Origin: Caldithrix sp.
Lineage (GTDB): Bacteria > Zhuqueibacterota > Zhuqueibacteria > Thermofontimicrobiales > Sulfurfontimicrobiaceae
Reading direction: 5' to 3'
Assembly (NCBI GenBank): GCA_020722815.1
Contig: DYKB01000035.1
Location: 7,131-70,069, forward strand
DNA: 62,939 nt
Below are positions 28,417 to 36,716 of this stretch, piece by piece; position 1 is the stretch's first letter; every line of letters starts with the position of its first letter. Position numbers and translations under genes: made by a program. The notes under the pieces were generated by a model. The model saw nothing but the letters and a program-made list of their open reading frames with translations, ran no database searches and was not told where the DNA came from.

Positions 28417-28797
28417 TTATTCACCAATCAGAACACTCTCCAGCGTTTCCAGAAATTGCGGTAACAGAACATTAAACATGAAACCCAATTGAATTTTTGC
28501 CTGGTTGAACAGAATACTAATCCGATAATTATCAAATAACACAATTATCAAACCTTTTTCATCAACCAGTTTCAAATAGAAATATTCACCAACCGAAGGC
28601 AAATCCGCTTCACTTTTCTCCAGCGTTGAGAGAAGATGATCGGTTACCTGGTTAAAAAAGGCAACCGCTTTGGGCAATGAATTATAACCAACAATAGAAA
28701 AACCATCTTCAGCGGTCCACACATCGCATGAAAGTAAACCATCCCCCAAATCCTTTTTGAGGTCGTTTATGGCACGTTCTAAATCTGCAGGACTCAT
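28417..28797 (-). CDS. Roadblock/LC7-like protein
   Basis: 126 aa, no signal peptide or membrane helix. The order helix (LERAINDLKKDL), strands (LLSCDVWTAEDGFSIVGY), helix (AVAFFNQVTDHLLSTLEK), strands (YFYLKLVDEKGLIIVLFDNYRISILF) and a final helix is the Roadblock/LC7 fold. Such proteins commonly dimerise and regulate small GTPases such as MglA. The ATG has AGGAG at 6-base spacing. It is the last gene of the minus-strand operon and lies 45 bp after the V4R-like gene. The similarity is by pattern, not by a search. Confidence 0.65.
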   Translation of the reverse strand: MSPADLERAINDLKKDLGDGLLSCDVWTAEDGFSIVGYNSLPKAVAFFNQVTDHLLSTLEKSEADLPSVGEYFYLKLVDEKGLIIVLFDNYRISILFNQAKIQLGFMFNVLLPQFLETLESVLIGE

Positions 28798-28842
28798 ATT
28801 TTCTCCTATTATGATACGTATTACTGTTTGTTAATTATATTG

Positions 28843-29466
28843 TTATGACAGAAAACTAAATTCTTCATCTGGATTATTCCGGGTGACGACAAATTCACCA
28901 TACGCATCACCTTTTTCAATCCCCTTTGTCTGTTTGCTGATGAATGTTCGGAATCCATTAGGATAGGGTTCACCATAAGCGAGGTCCATAAAACCGGCGG
29001 AGACACCGGTGATCATGGGTGCCAGCACGTATGGTAATTTGCCACCTTTCGCTGTATCCGCTTCATAGTAATTATAGGCGCGAACGACCATCTTTTCGTT
29101 GGGTACCAATTCAACGATTTCGGCATTCGCCCAACCCCAGGCCGTGAAAACTGCATATGCACCATATAAAATATCCTCAGGTACTTTTTCGACCATTGGG
29201 GCAACTACTGCTTTCCATTCCTCAGACGTGATAATGCCATAACCGGTATTATAGCCGCATTCGGTGGCAGCATTATACAACAGCCCCCAGGCAGCTTCCT
29301 GTAAATCGGGAAGAACCGTTTTCATAATTTTTACGGCAAAATTATTCCAGAATGTTGTTGGTAACTGGGTCACCAACACATTGAAACTTGGTATTAAACC
29401 TTCGTTATTACCTTTTATTTCAAGTTTCGATAATGAATCAATGATTTTTTGTCTGTCGATAGCCAT
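28843..29466 (-). CDS. V4R-like (4-vinyl-reductase/Bet3-fold) protein 1
   Basis: 207 aa starting at ATG 29466, which has AAGGGA at 6-7 base spacing; an upstream extension to 29526 would overlap the previous gene and lacks support. The body shows the V4R layout: helix (LQEAAWGLLYNAATECGYNTGYG), helix (MVEKVPEDILYGAYAVFTAWGWANAEIV), beta strands (EKMVVRAYNYYEAD), helix (YVLAPMITGVSAGFMDLAYG) and a C-terminal strand after GIEKGDAYGEFVV. Canonical V4R domains carry Cys residues in that last GDxxCxF segment, and here they are replaced. The fold is expected to bind small hydrophobic ligands or to act as an assembly module. It is a paralogue, at a distance, of the next gene upstream. Confidence 0.6.
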   Translation of the reverse strand: MAIDRQKIIDSLSKLEIKGNNEGLIPSFNVLVTQLPTTFWNNFAVKIMKTVLPDLQEAAWGLLYNAATECGYNTGYGIITSEEWKAVVAPMVEKVPEDILYGAYAVFTAWGWANAEIVELVPNEKMVVRAYNYYEADTAKGGKLPYVLAPMITGVSAGFMDLAYGEPYPNGFRTFISKQTKGIEKGDAYGEFVVTRNNPDEEFSFLS

Positions 29467-29479
29467 TTTTAATCCCTTC

Positions 29480-30007
29480 TTATTTCTTGGTAACTGAAAA
29501 TTGTGATTTATCGGCGCCGGCAACAATTGAAGCTGTTTCGGTTACTTCATAATTTTCGGGTGCCTGATTATGCATGGCGGCGAATGCAGCTTTGAGATAC
29601 CCACTCGTGATGAAATTAACCGATTTTTGCCGATTTCCCCATTTTTTAATCCATCCTGAATCAATGTGTGAAAATGGCATTTCAACCTGACCGTTTTGTG
29701 CTGAAGAATCTTTAACAACTAGTTTACCCATACCAGTGAATGCATAAAAATCTTCAACGATTTTTGCGCGATCTGCCAGATCATTTACCTGATTGGTTTG
29801 AAAATAATTTTGCAGTATCGGGAAGAAGGCTTCAACGGCGCTATCGGTAAGAATTTTGGGACCATCAAATAAATCACCCGCATCATCAGCTAACTGACTG
29901 TATAATGCCGCGAAGTGATGGCAATGCAGGACGGCATTCCAATCGTTCGTATAGTGTCGAAATGTTGTGGTGTCAAACTTCCGTGTAACTTTCAATTCTG
30001 CTGCCAT
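29480..30007 (-). CDS. V4R-like (4-vinyl-reductase/Bet3-fold) protein 2
   Basis: 175 aa. The first 50 residues include LHCHHFAALYSQLADDAG, a His/Cys-rich helix that could bind metal. The second half follows the V4R pattern: ADRAKIVEDFYAFTGMGKLVVKDSS, a strand, YLKAAFAAMHNQAPENYEVTET and a last strand GADKSQFSVTKK. The usual Cys of the final motif is absent here too. AAAGGAG is spaced 9 bases from the ATG. It ends 13 bp before the first V4R-like gene and starts 17 bp after the 65-aa gene, so the set is one operon. Confidence 0.58.
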   Translation of the reverse strand: MAAELKVTRKFDTTTFRHYTNDWNAVLHCHHFAALYSQLADDAGDLFDGPKILTDSAVEAFFPILQNYFQTNQVNDLADRAKIVEDFYAFTGMGKLVVKDSSAQNGQVEMPFSHIDSGWIKKWGNRQKSVNFITSGYLKAAFAAMHNQAPENYEVTETASIVAGADKSQFSVTKK

Positions 30008-30024
30008 AAATTAGACTCCTTTCG

Positions 30025-30222
30025 CTATTCATAATTGGGAACGTCATCAGTATTTAATAATTCTTTTAAAGCATCGCGGACTTTCTTAATATTTGCTTTG
30101 GTATCAGGTAGCGTCCGAACCTCGCTTGTTGACCAGCCGGTCTTTAATGATAACCGCATTCGTAACACATAGGCGCCTTTTTTCTTGGCGTAATCGTAAT
30201 ACTGCTCCAGAACTTTCCCCAT
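30025..30222 (-). CDS. Small conserved-looking protein of 65 aa, unknown
   Basis: A basic N-terminal half (YYDYAKKKGAYVLRMRLSLKTG) leads to a helix (KANIKKVRDALKELLNT). It is soluble with no motif I recognise. AAGGAG, 8 bases from the ATG, lies inside the last codons of the upstream gene, so the two are translationally coupled. Its position between the 98-aa gene and the V4R-like genes argues for a role in that module. Confidence 0.6.
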   Translation of the reverse strand: MGKVLEQYYDYAKKKGAYVLRMRLSLKTGWSTSEVRTLPDTKANIKKVRDALKELLNTDDVPNYE

Positions 30223-30223
30223 T

Positions 30224-30520
30224 CTAGTGCTCCTTGTTTAGTTGATTAATAAGTTGAATTAATTCAAAAATGGATTTTTCCTGACAATTTCGACTAAAAT
30301 TTACACGCATTGTATTAGAATCCACCACTCCTTTGATTTGATATACATTCTTCTTTTCAATTCGAAAGAATGGTCTTGGAAATTCGGGAAAGTATTCTAA
30401 TGAATGGTCTTTTCCGAGTTCCATAATGAACTTTTCTGTGATGGATTCACTCAAATGGAACTCTTTAATGAACGATCCATCAAAGCAATCTTCGACGGTG
30501 ACGACTTTTACGACTTCCAT
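30224..30520 (-). CDS. Small protein of 98 aa, unknown
   Basis: Start ATG 30520 has GAGG 6 bases upstream; a longer frame from 30655 would run deep into the previous gene. It begins MEVVKVVTVEDCFDGSFIKE and contains the strand-rich segment FFRIEKKNVYQIKGVVDSNTMRVNFSRN. One Cys near residue 12 and one near 80 are present. It overlaps the end of the cysteine desulfurase-like gene by 13 bp, so coupling is likely, perhaps as a sulfur-acceptor partner, but that is a guess from position. Confidence 0.6.
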   Translation of the reverse strand: MEVVKVVTVEDCFDGSFIKEFHLSESITEKFIMELGKDHSLEYFPEFPRPFFRIEKKNVYQIKGVVDSNTMRVNFSRNCQEKSIFELIQLINQLNKEH

Positions 30521-31665
30521 GTGCGGCCTCGTCCGATTGCCTGAATCGCATTGGCTAATGTCTCGATCGCTTCTGATTTTGTAAACCAGGAACAACTGAT
30601 ACGAACAGAACCTTTCGGCCACGAACCTAATTTTTGATGAATCAGTGGGGCACAATGCAATCCGGTTCGGGTGACGATTTGAAAAGCCTCCTGAAGGATT
30701 AATCCAATATCTTCTGGCGCGTGATCCCTTAGATTAAATGAGAGAACACCGCCTCGAAAATCTTCATTAACCGGCTTATACCAGATAATTTTATCATTGG
30801 CCAGTAATAATTCGCACAAGTGCTTTAAAAGTCTATGTTTATGATCGCTGATTTTTTTTATGCCAATTTCCTGAATGAATCTGATTCCGGCCCGCAAACC
30901 GGCGAAACCCGGCAAATTCATGGTTCCGGCTTCATATAAAATTGGCAATGTTTCTGGCTGATAAAGCAACTCACTCCGAACTCCTGTTCCTCCTTGCACC
31001 ACTGGTTCAAAATTTGAAATACCGGAACCCAAATAAAATCCACCAGTTCCCATGGGTCCCATCAATCCTTTGTGCCCGGTAAACACGAGGATGATATTTT
31101 CAGGCCAGGTTGACAGGTCCATGTCAATTGAACCAGCACTTTGGGAAGCGTCGACAATTACAGGTATTTGATAGGGGTTACATATTTCAGCAATTTTTTG
31201 AACTGGTAATATCGTGCCATTCACATTCGAAACATGATTCAAGACCACAAAGGAGACCGCTTCTTCTTTCAATGCTTTTTCAAACGTCGTTAGGTCATAA
31301 AAATTATCTGGTTCCAGACAGGTAAGTTTTAGTTTCCCTTTTCGTTTCAGATGATTTAACGGACGTAATACCGAATTATGCTCCTGTATCGAAGTTAGAC
31401 AATGTATATCAGGATAGCGGGATCCTAACCCATGGATTACATAATTCAATGAACTGGTTGATCCGGAAGTGAGGATAATTCGGGAAATATCATTTATCCT
31501 GAATAGTCTGGCAACTTCTTGCCGACAGTCTGTTAATATGTCATTACCTTCGCCAATACTCCCACGGCCCGGTTCAATGGGACACCTGTTGAGTGCATCC
31601 GTGACGGCATCAACTACTTCTTTCGGTTTTGGATAACTCGTTGCCGCATTGTTCAAATAAATCAT
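30508..31665 (-). CDS. Class V aminotransferase / cysteine desulfurase family protein
   Basis: 385 aa PLP enzyme with MIYLNNAATSYPKP at the N-terminus. Lys199 in TGHKGLMGPMG is the cofactor Schiff base site, and Cys338 in TGLHCAPLIHQ is at the position of the persulfide Cys. This is the short-loop cysteine desulfurase-like group (EF2568-like). It would release sulfur from cysteine or selenium from selenocysteine for an acceptor. It is the first gene of a tightly packed minus-strand operon followed by two small proteins, two V4R-like proteins and a Roadblock-like protein. There is no IscU/SufU-type scaffold next to it, so the sulfur acceptor is not evident. Confidence 0.85.
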   Translation of the reverse strand: MIYLNNAATSYPKPKEVVDAVTDALNRCPIEPGRGSIGEGNDILTDCRQEVARLFRINDISRIILTSGSTSSLNYVIHGLGSRYPDIHCLTSIQEHNSVLRPLNHLKRKGKLKLTCLEPDNFYDLTTFEKALKEEAVSFVVLNHVSNVNGTILPVQKIAEICNPYQIPVIVDASQSAGSIDMDLSTWPENIILVFTGHKGLMGPMGTGGFYLGSGISNFEPVVQGGTGVRSELLYQPETLPILYEAGTMNLPGFAGLRAGIRFIQEIGIKKISDHKHRLLKHLCELLLANDKIIWYKPVNEDFRGGVLSFNLRDHAPEDIGLILQEAFQIVTRTGLHCAPLIHQKLGSWPKGSVRISCSWFTKSEAIETLANAIQAIGRGRTWKS

Positions 31666-32526
31666 TACTTTTCCAGAATCCCGTCACGAAAATTAAAAAT
31701 AATTTACCATCCCAAATAAGACCTTTACAGGTGGTTTTATCTTCCGAATTTTGCATTTTTCAATTCAGCGCATCGAATTTTTAAAGGTTATTAAAAATAA
31801 ATGATATAAGCTCTTTGCGCAAAGAACTCGAATTCTTAGAAAATTGCAAAGAATATACCATTATTTCAGGGGGGAACAATCGATATCACTTCATTCGGGA
31901 TTTAAATTGCTGATATAAATGATTTCTCTATAATAGTCTGTTTTTAAATAAATTAGACTATGATATTTAAAAGATTCCCCATCGAAAATAGATGATTTTT
32001 TCAGGATACATGCGATAATGGTTAATAATATTTCATATGAATTGGTTTCTTTTATTTAAAAAATGACAATCCGATAACCTGGATTAAGAAATTTTGTTAA
32101 ACCTGAAAAAGGTATATCGAATTTTTTTGCGCTGTCATGATTTGTGAATTCATTATCATGCACGCGTAAAAATACAACCGTTTGTCATTTCGAGCGCAAG
32201 ATTCGTGTATATTCTTCAATAAACATCGGAATGTGTTCGCAGAACTCTTACACCCGCTCCCTCTGGGACAGGATTGGCGTGAGGATCAGTTTTTAACTCA
32301 CCTCAGTTATAAAATTTTCAATTAATTATCCCTTTAACCTGAAGGCCATGGCCGGAACTTTTACCAAATTTTGAATGAACGAGTTCGTAATCGATTCTAA
32401 TAGAAAAGATAGGGATGCTATCTTCCTGGTTCAGCCGGATAATTTGACAGCGAAGAGTGTTCAGGCGTAAAATTTGCTATTGAAATCGCCTTTATTTTTT
32501 AAATACATAAAGCTGCCTTATTACGA
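31666..32526. other. Divergent intergenic region with a decayed MITE end
   Basis: No gene. At about 32250-32352 there are traces of a family-1 MITE: CCGCTCCCTCTGGGACAGG and GGCGTGAGG resemble half of the CCCTCACCCC core, and CTTTAACCTGAAGGCCATG resembles the right terminal repeat. No left end or target duplication is found. TTGAAA (32480-32485) and TACATA (32504-32509) with 18-bp spacing could be the promoter of the gene at 32536. Confidence 0.45.
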
Positions 32527-32535
32527 TTGGAAAAG

Positions 32536-33627
32536 ATGGATCTATTTAAACAACATATTGATAATGTGGCGACGGTTTTTGCAGCTATTTGGCAAAGAAA
32601 ACCTGTAATTTTAGCTTTAAAAGAAGAAGTTAATAACGATTCAATTCTTGATACATTATTTAATTTCATTCCGGAATATCGTCAACCGATAATTTGTGGA
32701 CAAATTTCAAAGAAAGTGTTTTTTGAACAGAAGAATGCGAAAAAATTATCTACCGACGATTTGGATTCGCTCATCGATACATTACATGCTTGTTACAATG
32801 AAGATGGGATTTTAAGTCTTCCAATTCAGACAATCTATCTCGATGCGGAGAAGAAAGATTTTGAGCGAGCTTTGTTGAATTTAAAATATGGGTGGATTGC
32901 GGTTACTTATCTTAAAGCATCGGATATTGCAACCATTTTCGATATGGCCGATTTGTCACCTATTTTATTACACGACAATGCCATGGCGTTATTTCCGATG
33001 GGAAAACCGGTTGATAATTCAATCGAAAAGAGTCTGTTACAACAGTGTGAAAATTCAAATTCTACGGTGAAACGATTTATTCTTCAAATGAAAATGAGTG
33101 AGGTTAAATTTTTATCCAAAGCCTTGCTTGATGAAATTGAGAAAGGGAATCGAATCAATCAGGTAGCGGTAGAAGAGCTATTTGGAATTAATGAGGCAAT
33201 TTTTCATCGTACGCTGGATATTCTGAGAAGTGAATCCCAGGTTGATCCAATCCCTTATATTCATTTTTCAGTTCAGAGTGTTTCTAATTTTTTAAAACAA
33301 ATAATGAAAATCAATGGCGTAATTGCTGTCGTGGCTGGCAGGAATGATAATTTATTAGCCATCGAGAAAAAGAAACAGGGTCTTCCGATTTCAATTGAAC
33401 TGATTATGCCCTTTGTGGATATACTTAAAAAATCGAAAAATCAGGGATTTTGGGGGGATGATTTATCGTTGGTTATTAAATCGCAAGATAATCGTAAAAT
33501 ACTGTTCTGTTATAAATACTTTCCGCCTGAAAAAGAATACATTGGATTTGCCTTTTTTCTGGATGCGGAACTGAAAATATCGTTAATGATGTCAGAGATG
33601 GAAAAGATACTGGAGAAATTAAATTAA
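32536..33627 (+). CDS. Unknown protein with a C-terminal Roadblock-like domain
   Basis: 363 aa from ATG 32536; a TTG at 32527 is also in frame. It is cytoplasmic, with no signal or membrane helix. Residues 1-200 are an unrecognised alpha/beta region (VILALKEEVNNDSILDTLFNF, DLDSLIDTLHACYNEDG). After a linker (NQVAVEELFGINEAIFHRTLDIL), residues about 240-363 look like a degenerate Roadblock domain: helix (QSVSNFLKQIMKINGVIAVVAGRNDNLL), helix (IELIMPFVDILKKSK), strands (DLSLVIKSQDNRKILFCYKYFPPEKEYIGFAFF) and helix. It is followed 22 bp later by another Roadblock-like gene and diverges from the V4R/desulfurase operon. Function unknown. Confidence 0.6.
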   Translation: MDLFKQHIDNVATVFAAIWQRKPVILALKEEVNNDSILDTLFNFIPEYRQPIICGQISKKVFFEQKNAKKLSTDDLDSLIDTLHACYNEDGILSLPIQTIYLDAEKKDFERALLNLKYGWIAVTYLKASDIATIFDMADLSPILLHDNAMALFPMGKPVDNSIEKSLLQQCENSNSTVKRFILQMKMSEVKFLSKALLDEIEKGNRINQVAVEELFGINEAIFHRTLDILRSESQVDPIPYIHFSVQSVSNFLKQIMKINGVIAVVAGRNDNLLAIEKKKQGLPISIELIMPFVDILKKSKNQGFWGDDLSLVIKSQDNRKILFCYKYFPPEKEYIGFAFFLDAELKISLMMSEMEKILEKLN

Positions 33628-33649
33628 GAATCACCGCGAGGAAAAATAG

Positions 33650-34009
33650 ATGGATTATGCAAATTTTGAAAATTTACTTATTTCTAAATTAGAAACATCA
33701 CGGCCGGGTATTGCGGTGCTGGATAAGACCGGAAATATTCACTACGAGAGTTTTAATAATTTAGATTATGGCAAACAAAGTCTGGAAATTGCTGAGGAGA
33801 CTGTTTTGCGATTGACCAATACGGTCGAGCAACAAAAATCAGATGTACCGGCGTATTTAATCCTGCAAGGCCAGAATGCCTTTCTTATTTTAATGCCGTC
33901 GATAAAATATCCCCATTATTATGTCGTCTTTAATAATAATGGACTGAATGTCGGGATGGCGCTTTTATGTGTGCAAAATGCAATTAAAGCCTTCGAGCAG
34001 CAAAATTAA
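33650..34009 (+). CDS. Roadblock/LC7-like protein
   Basis: 119 aa. The pattern is N-terminal helix (FENLLISKLE), strands with a turn (GIAVLDKTGNIHYESF), helix (GKQSLEIAEETVLRLTNTVEQ), strands (PAYLILQGQNAFLILMPSIKYPHYYVVF) and a last helix after LNVGMALLCVQNAIKAF. The LNVG turn before the last helix is typical of the fold. It is soluble with no catalytic motif. It is probably co-transcribed with the gene 22 bp upstream; GAGGAA precedes the ATG. Confidence 0.65.
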   Translation: MDYANFENLLISKLETSRPGIAVLDKTGNIHYESFNNLDYGKQSLEIAEETVLRLTNTVEQQKSDVPAYLILQGQNAFLILMPSIKYPHYYVVFNNNGLNVGMALLCVQNAIKAFEQQN

Positions 34010-34027
34010 AGAAAAATTTCCGTTCTG

Positions 34028-34771
34028 CTAAAGTTTTTGTGGTTTAATTGCCTGATACATCTTCGTTTCATGGTGAAACATTGGGAACATGATTAACAGA
34101 CTGCAGAAATAGAAAAAAATTTGAATAATATATGCCATTTGAATATATTTATTGTTCGCGATATATCCGAGGAATCCAATAACACTAAAAGTGCCGCCAA
34201 TCATGAACATCCAGCCAATCACTTGTGGCAATTTAATGGATTTGAAGAGAGATATTCCAAACAAAATCATCATCATTCCAGCCAGAAAAAGCCCCAGTAA
34301 AAGCTGCCCCAGGCTCAGTGAGTACGTTTGAATTAATCCCCAGTCGCTAAAATTGGCAATGATTGAATATTTTAATAATTCATCGCCAGTAGTCATAAAT
34401 AATTTTGCCATTTTAGGAATTGAAGTGATTAAATTGAAGATAATCTGTAAATTGATCAGACTTGAGATAATACCGGCGATTATTCCAAACGTCGACGAAA
34501 GAAAATTGTTTTGTCGCGTAAAAATATAAAATCCCAGAATAACAGGAATTTGCAGTAAAAAAACAACAAAGATTAATGTAAACGGAACCGTCCAACACCA
34601 GTAATGATTGGCAATAAAGGTTAATTTCTCACTGAGAGAACCCCGGATTTCAGGTGTCGGAAATATCACCAACAGAACCAGACTTGCCAGGATAAGCAAT
34701 CCAGAGATTAAAGCAGCATAACTCGCGAGTCGATAAAGACTGGCTTTATTTCTAAAAATCTCTTCGGGCAT
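34028..34771 (-). CDS. Polytopic membrane protein, DUF4386-like
   Basis: 247 aa from ATG 34771, chosen because GAGGT lies 5-6 bases upstream and the extension to 34834 has no ribosome site. Seven hydrophobic segments are visible, including LASYAALISGLLILASLVLLVIF, FTLIFVVFLLQIPVILGFYIF, GLFLAGMMMILFGISLF and YIIQIFFYFCSLLIMFPMF. This layout fits DUF4386-type membrane proteins. Function unknown. It converges with the Roadblock-like gene, leaving only 18 bp between the two stops. Confidence 0.65.
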   Translation of the reverse strand: MPEEIFRNKASLYRLASYAALISGLLILASLVLLVIFPTPEIRGSLSEKLTFIANHYWCWTVPFTLIFVVFLLQIPVILGFYIFTRQNNFLSSTFGIIAGIISSLINLQIIFNLITSIPKMAKLFMTTGDELLKYSIIANFSDWGLIQTYSLSLGQLLLGLFLAGMMMILFGISLFKSIKLPQVIGWMFMIGGTFSVIGFLGYIANNKYIQMAYIIQIFFYFCSLLIMFPMFHHETKMYQAIKPQKL

Positions 34772-35335
34772 GTTTGACCTCATGAAAAGTAAAAATTTAT
34801 TTTTTGATTCGTATGTTAACTTTAAATAAGACAATCCCCTGAAAATGGAAACATATTTTAAATTGAGTCGGACACGATTGATCTTGAATTGATAATTTAA
34901 ATCTAATCAAATACAAATATAGAACAAAAAACAAAAAGAATCAAGCAAAACCTGTTTGCATAATAATGAAAATTTATGCTCCTGCATCAAACAAATTTTA
35001 AGTGTTACGTAAATGAAACTTATTGATAATGAACCGGCAAATAACGGAAAATCAGCTTCTATTGAATTCGATTCACGATTAACATCTAAAATGGAAATGC
35101 CAGCATTTATTAGATCGATGCGGACGGCATCGAAAATTTTAAAAAAATAAGCCTTGTCGCTATCTTGCCTCACGAATCATGCCTTACATTTAACCTGCTC
35201 CTTTTGTATTTTTTAAATACCTGCTGTAAAAAGTTAACATTTCCTGTAAAAAGCTTGTTTTTCATCAAAAAAAATTGATAAATTTAATTGGGCAGCATGG
35301 CATTTTTTAAATTTATGATGGAATTTTTTTTCCTG
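34772..35335. other. Intergenic, no supported gene
   Basis: A GTG-started minus-strand frame at 34907-35173 is open but begins in a copy of the dispersed GATTCGTGAGGC-like repeat and has no ribosome site. The remainder is AT-rich, with a TGTAAAAAGTTAACATTTCCTGTAAAAAG direct repeat near 35223-35253. Confidence 0.35.
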
Positions 35336-36166
35336 ATGAAAAATTATATTGTCATTACCGCCTTTGTTTTGATGAATCTGCTGAGTGGACTTTTTTTAAA
35401 TGGTGCGGAGAACAACCTTCAAACCAACGAAGAAATCCAGGATACAACAGTAATCAATGAAAATCACCCGGAATTTATGAAACAACGGATAAAAGAATGT
35501 CTGTCCAATACCCAATTCTATCATTTAAATTATGAAGAAAAAAGCCTCAATCTCCAATTGAAACGACTGGTTAATTTTGTTGAAAAGGGAACCGTTCGTT
35601 GGGATGCCTCGCTGGATGAAGTTGTTTTTCGGATGAATATGCTCCAACCAGATGACCAATTTAAAATTATTATGATTGGTGGCATGGCGACCGGGGCGCG
35701 CGAATTTTTAATAATGATGCGAAACGCGCTAAATCGACGCCGAATTAATTTCCTCTGGTTTGATGTTTATGGTGCCAGCATCTATGCTCGCCATCGCAAG
35801 CTTCCGATTCAGTTATCCCTTTCTTTTTCGATTCAAGGCGAAAAAGGCTTCAGTCTGTTTTATAAAGGAAGAAGATGGCTTTATAGTGCCTTTCAAAATC
35901 CGGCAGCTTATGATTATCAGGCAAATTATATCTATCTGCTACCCTGGACAGGAATTTACCTCGCCAAAACACGTTATCCCACCCATGTCTGGAAATCGAC
36001 GGGTATTTTTCTTTTCAAATCAAAATTACATTTTGAACTGATTCATCAATATTGGAAACAAAATCCACGACAGTATTATCTTTACTGCCGGGTGCTTTGT
36101 AATTTGCCAGAATCGGTGAAGCGGTTCGATTTCCGGTTTATGGAAAAGCAGACCGGGACATATTGA
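35336..36166 (+). CDS. Exported protein of unknown function
   Basis: 276 aa if started at ATG 35336, which begins a good signal peptide (MKNYIVITAFVLMNLLSGLFLNGA). The frame is open to a TTG at 35288, and an ATG at 35297 is also possible. The mature protein has an acidic linker (TNEEIQDTTVINEN), a helical part (FMKQRIKECLSNTQFYHLNY) and many aromatic and basic residues towards the end (RRRINFLWFDVYGASIYARH, YWKQNPRQYYLYCRV). I recognise no family. It stands alone between the membrane-protein gene and a MITE. Confidence 0.55.
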   Translation: MKNYIVITAFVLMNLLSGLFLNGAENNLQTNEEIQDTTVINENHPEFMKQRIKECLSNTQFYHLNYEEKSLNLQLKRLVNFVEKGTVRWDASLDEVVFRMNMLQPDDQFKIIMIGGMATGAREFLIMMRNALNRRRINFLWFDVYGASIYARHRKLPIQLSLSFSIQGEKGFSLFYKGRRWLYSAFQNPAAYDYQANYIYLLPWTGIYLAKTRYPTHVWKSTGIFLFKSKLHFELIHQYWKQNPRQYYLYCRVLCNLPESVKRFDFRFMEKQTGTY

Positions 36167-36267
36167 GGAAGAATCATTTTTCGCTTAATCGATTAAATTT
36201 ATGGGGTTTGATGCGTGAAGCGTAATGCGTAACTACTTGTTTTATTAGGAAATTATGATATAAAAAT

Positions 36268-36435
36268 TGTAACCGTTTACAGCGTATATCGAATCTGTCA
36301 TTCCCGCATGTTTTTGGCGGGAATCCATACTTTGTAGACCAATGGATGCCCAAAACTTGTACTCGAATGTTTTTATCGAGTAAGCATTCGGGCATGATAG
36401 AAGCCTTCATTTTATCATATCTGTGAATGGTTACA
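36268..36435. mobile_element. MITE, family 2 copy 2, with complementary GTAACCG ends
   Basis: The left end TGTAACCGTTTACAG mirrors the right end CTGTGAATGGTTACA. The element is flanked by AAAAAT on both sides (36262-36267 and 36436-36441), a possible 6-bp target duplication, though A-rich. The interior repeats TGTCATTCCCGCATG, GGCGGGAATCCATA and AGCATTCGGGCATGA of the copy at 25680-25853. No open frame of useful length is inside. Confidence 0.72.
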
Positions 36436-36555
36436 AAAAATCACGCCTTATCCCCCTCAATTTATCTTGTTCAACTGAAAAAAATTTCCTCTACCCGGCC
36501 AATTCGCACCGACCCAAATGATACAAAAACTTCATAACCTTTGTCGATTTAATTC

Positions 36556-36584
36556 TTGACATTCTCCCGAAAAACTTTTATGTT
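36556..36584 (+). promoter_or_regulatory. Promoter of the TPR-protein gene
   Basis: TTGACA (36556-36561), 17 bp, TATGTT (36579-36584), about 130 bp upstream of the ATG. Confidence 0.6.
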
Positions 36585-36716
36585 GACCAGCTTAAGCTTT
36601 GGCGTGATTTTGGGAACTCATGTTAAAGATCGGGAGCACACAGTGTTGTCTGTTATTTTCGAGATTCTATCGTGATTTGATTAAGGTGAAAATGCATCTT
36701 TCAAGGAGTGAAATAA

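Noticed and set aside
28843..29526. Longer start for V4R-like protein 1 at 29526
   Set aside because: It would overlap the upstream V4R-like gene by 47 bp and has no ribosome site, whereas ATG 29466 has AAGGGA at correct spacing.
30520..30655. N-terminal extension of the 98-aa protein
   Set aside because: The extension lies entirely inside the coding region of the desulfurase-like gene, and GAGG supports ATG 30520.
34907..35173. Minus-strand open frame of 88 codons (GTG start)
   Set aside because: It starts inside a dispersed repeat, has no ribosome site and resembles no family. The composition is typical of AT-rich noncoding DNA.
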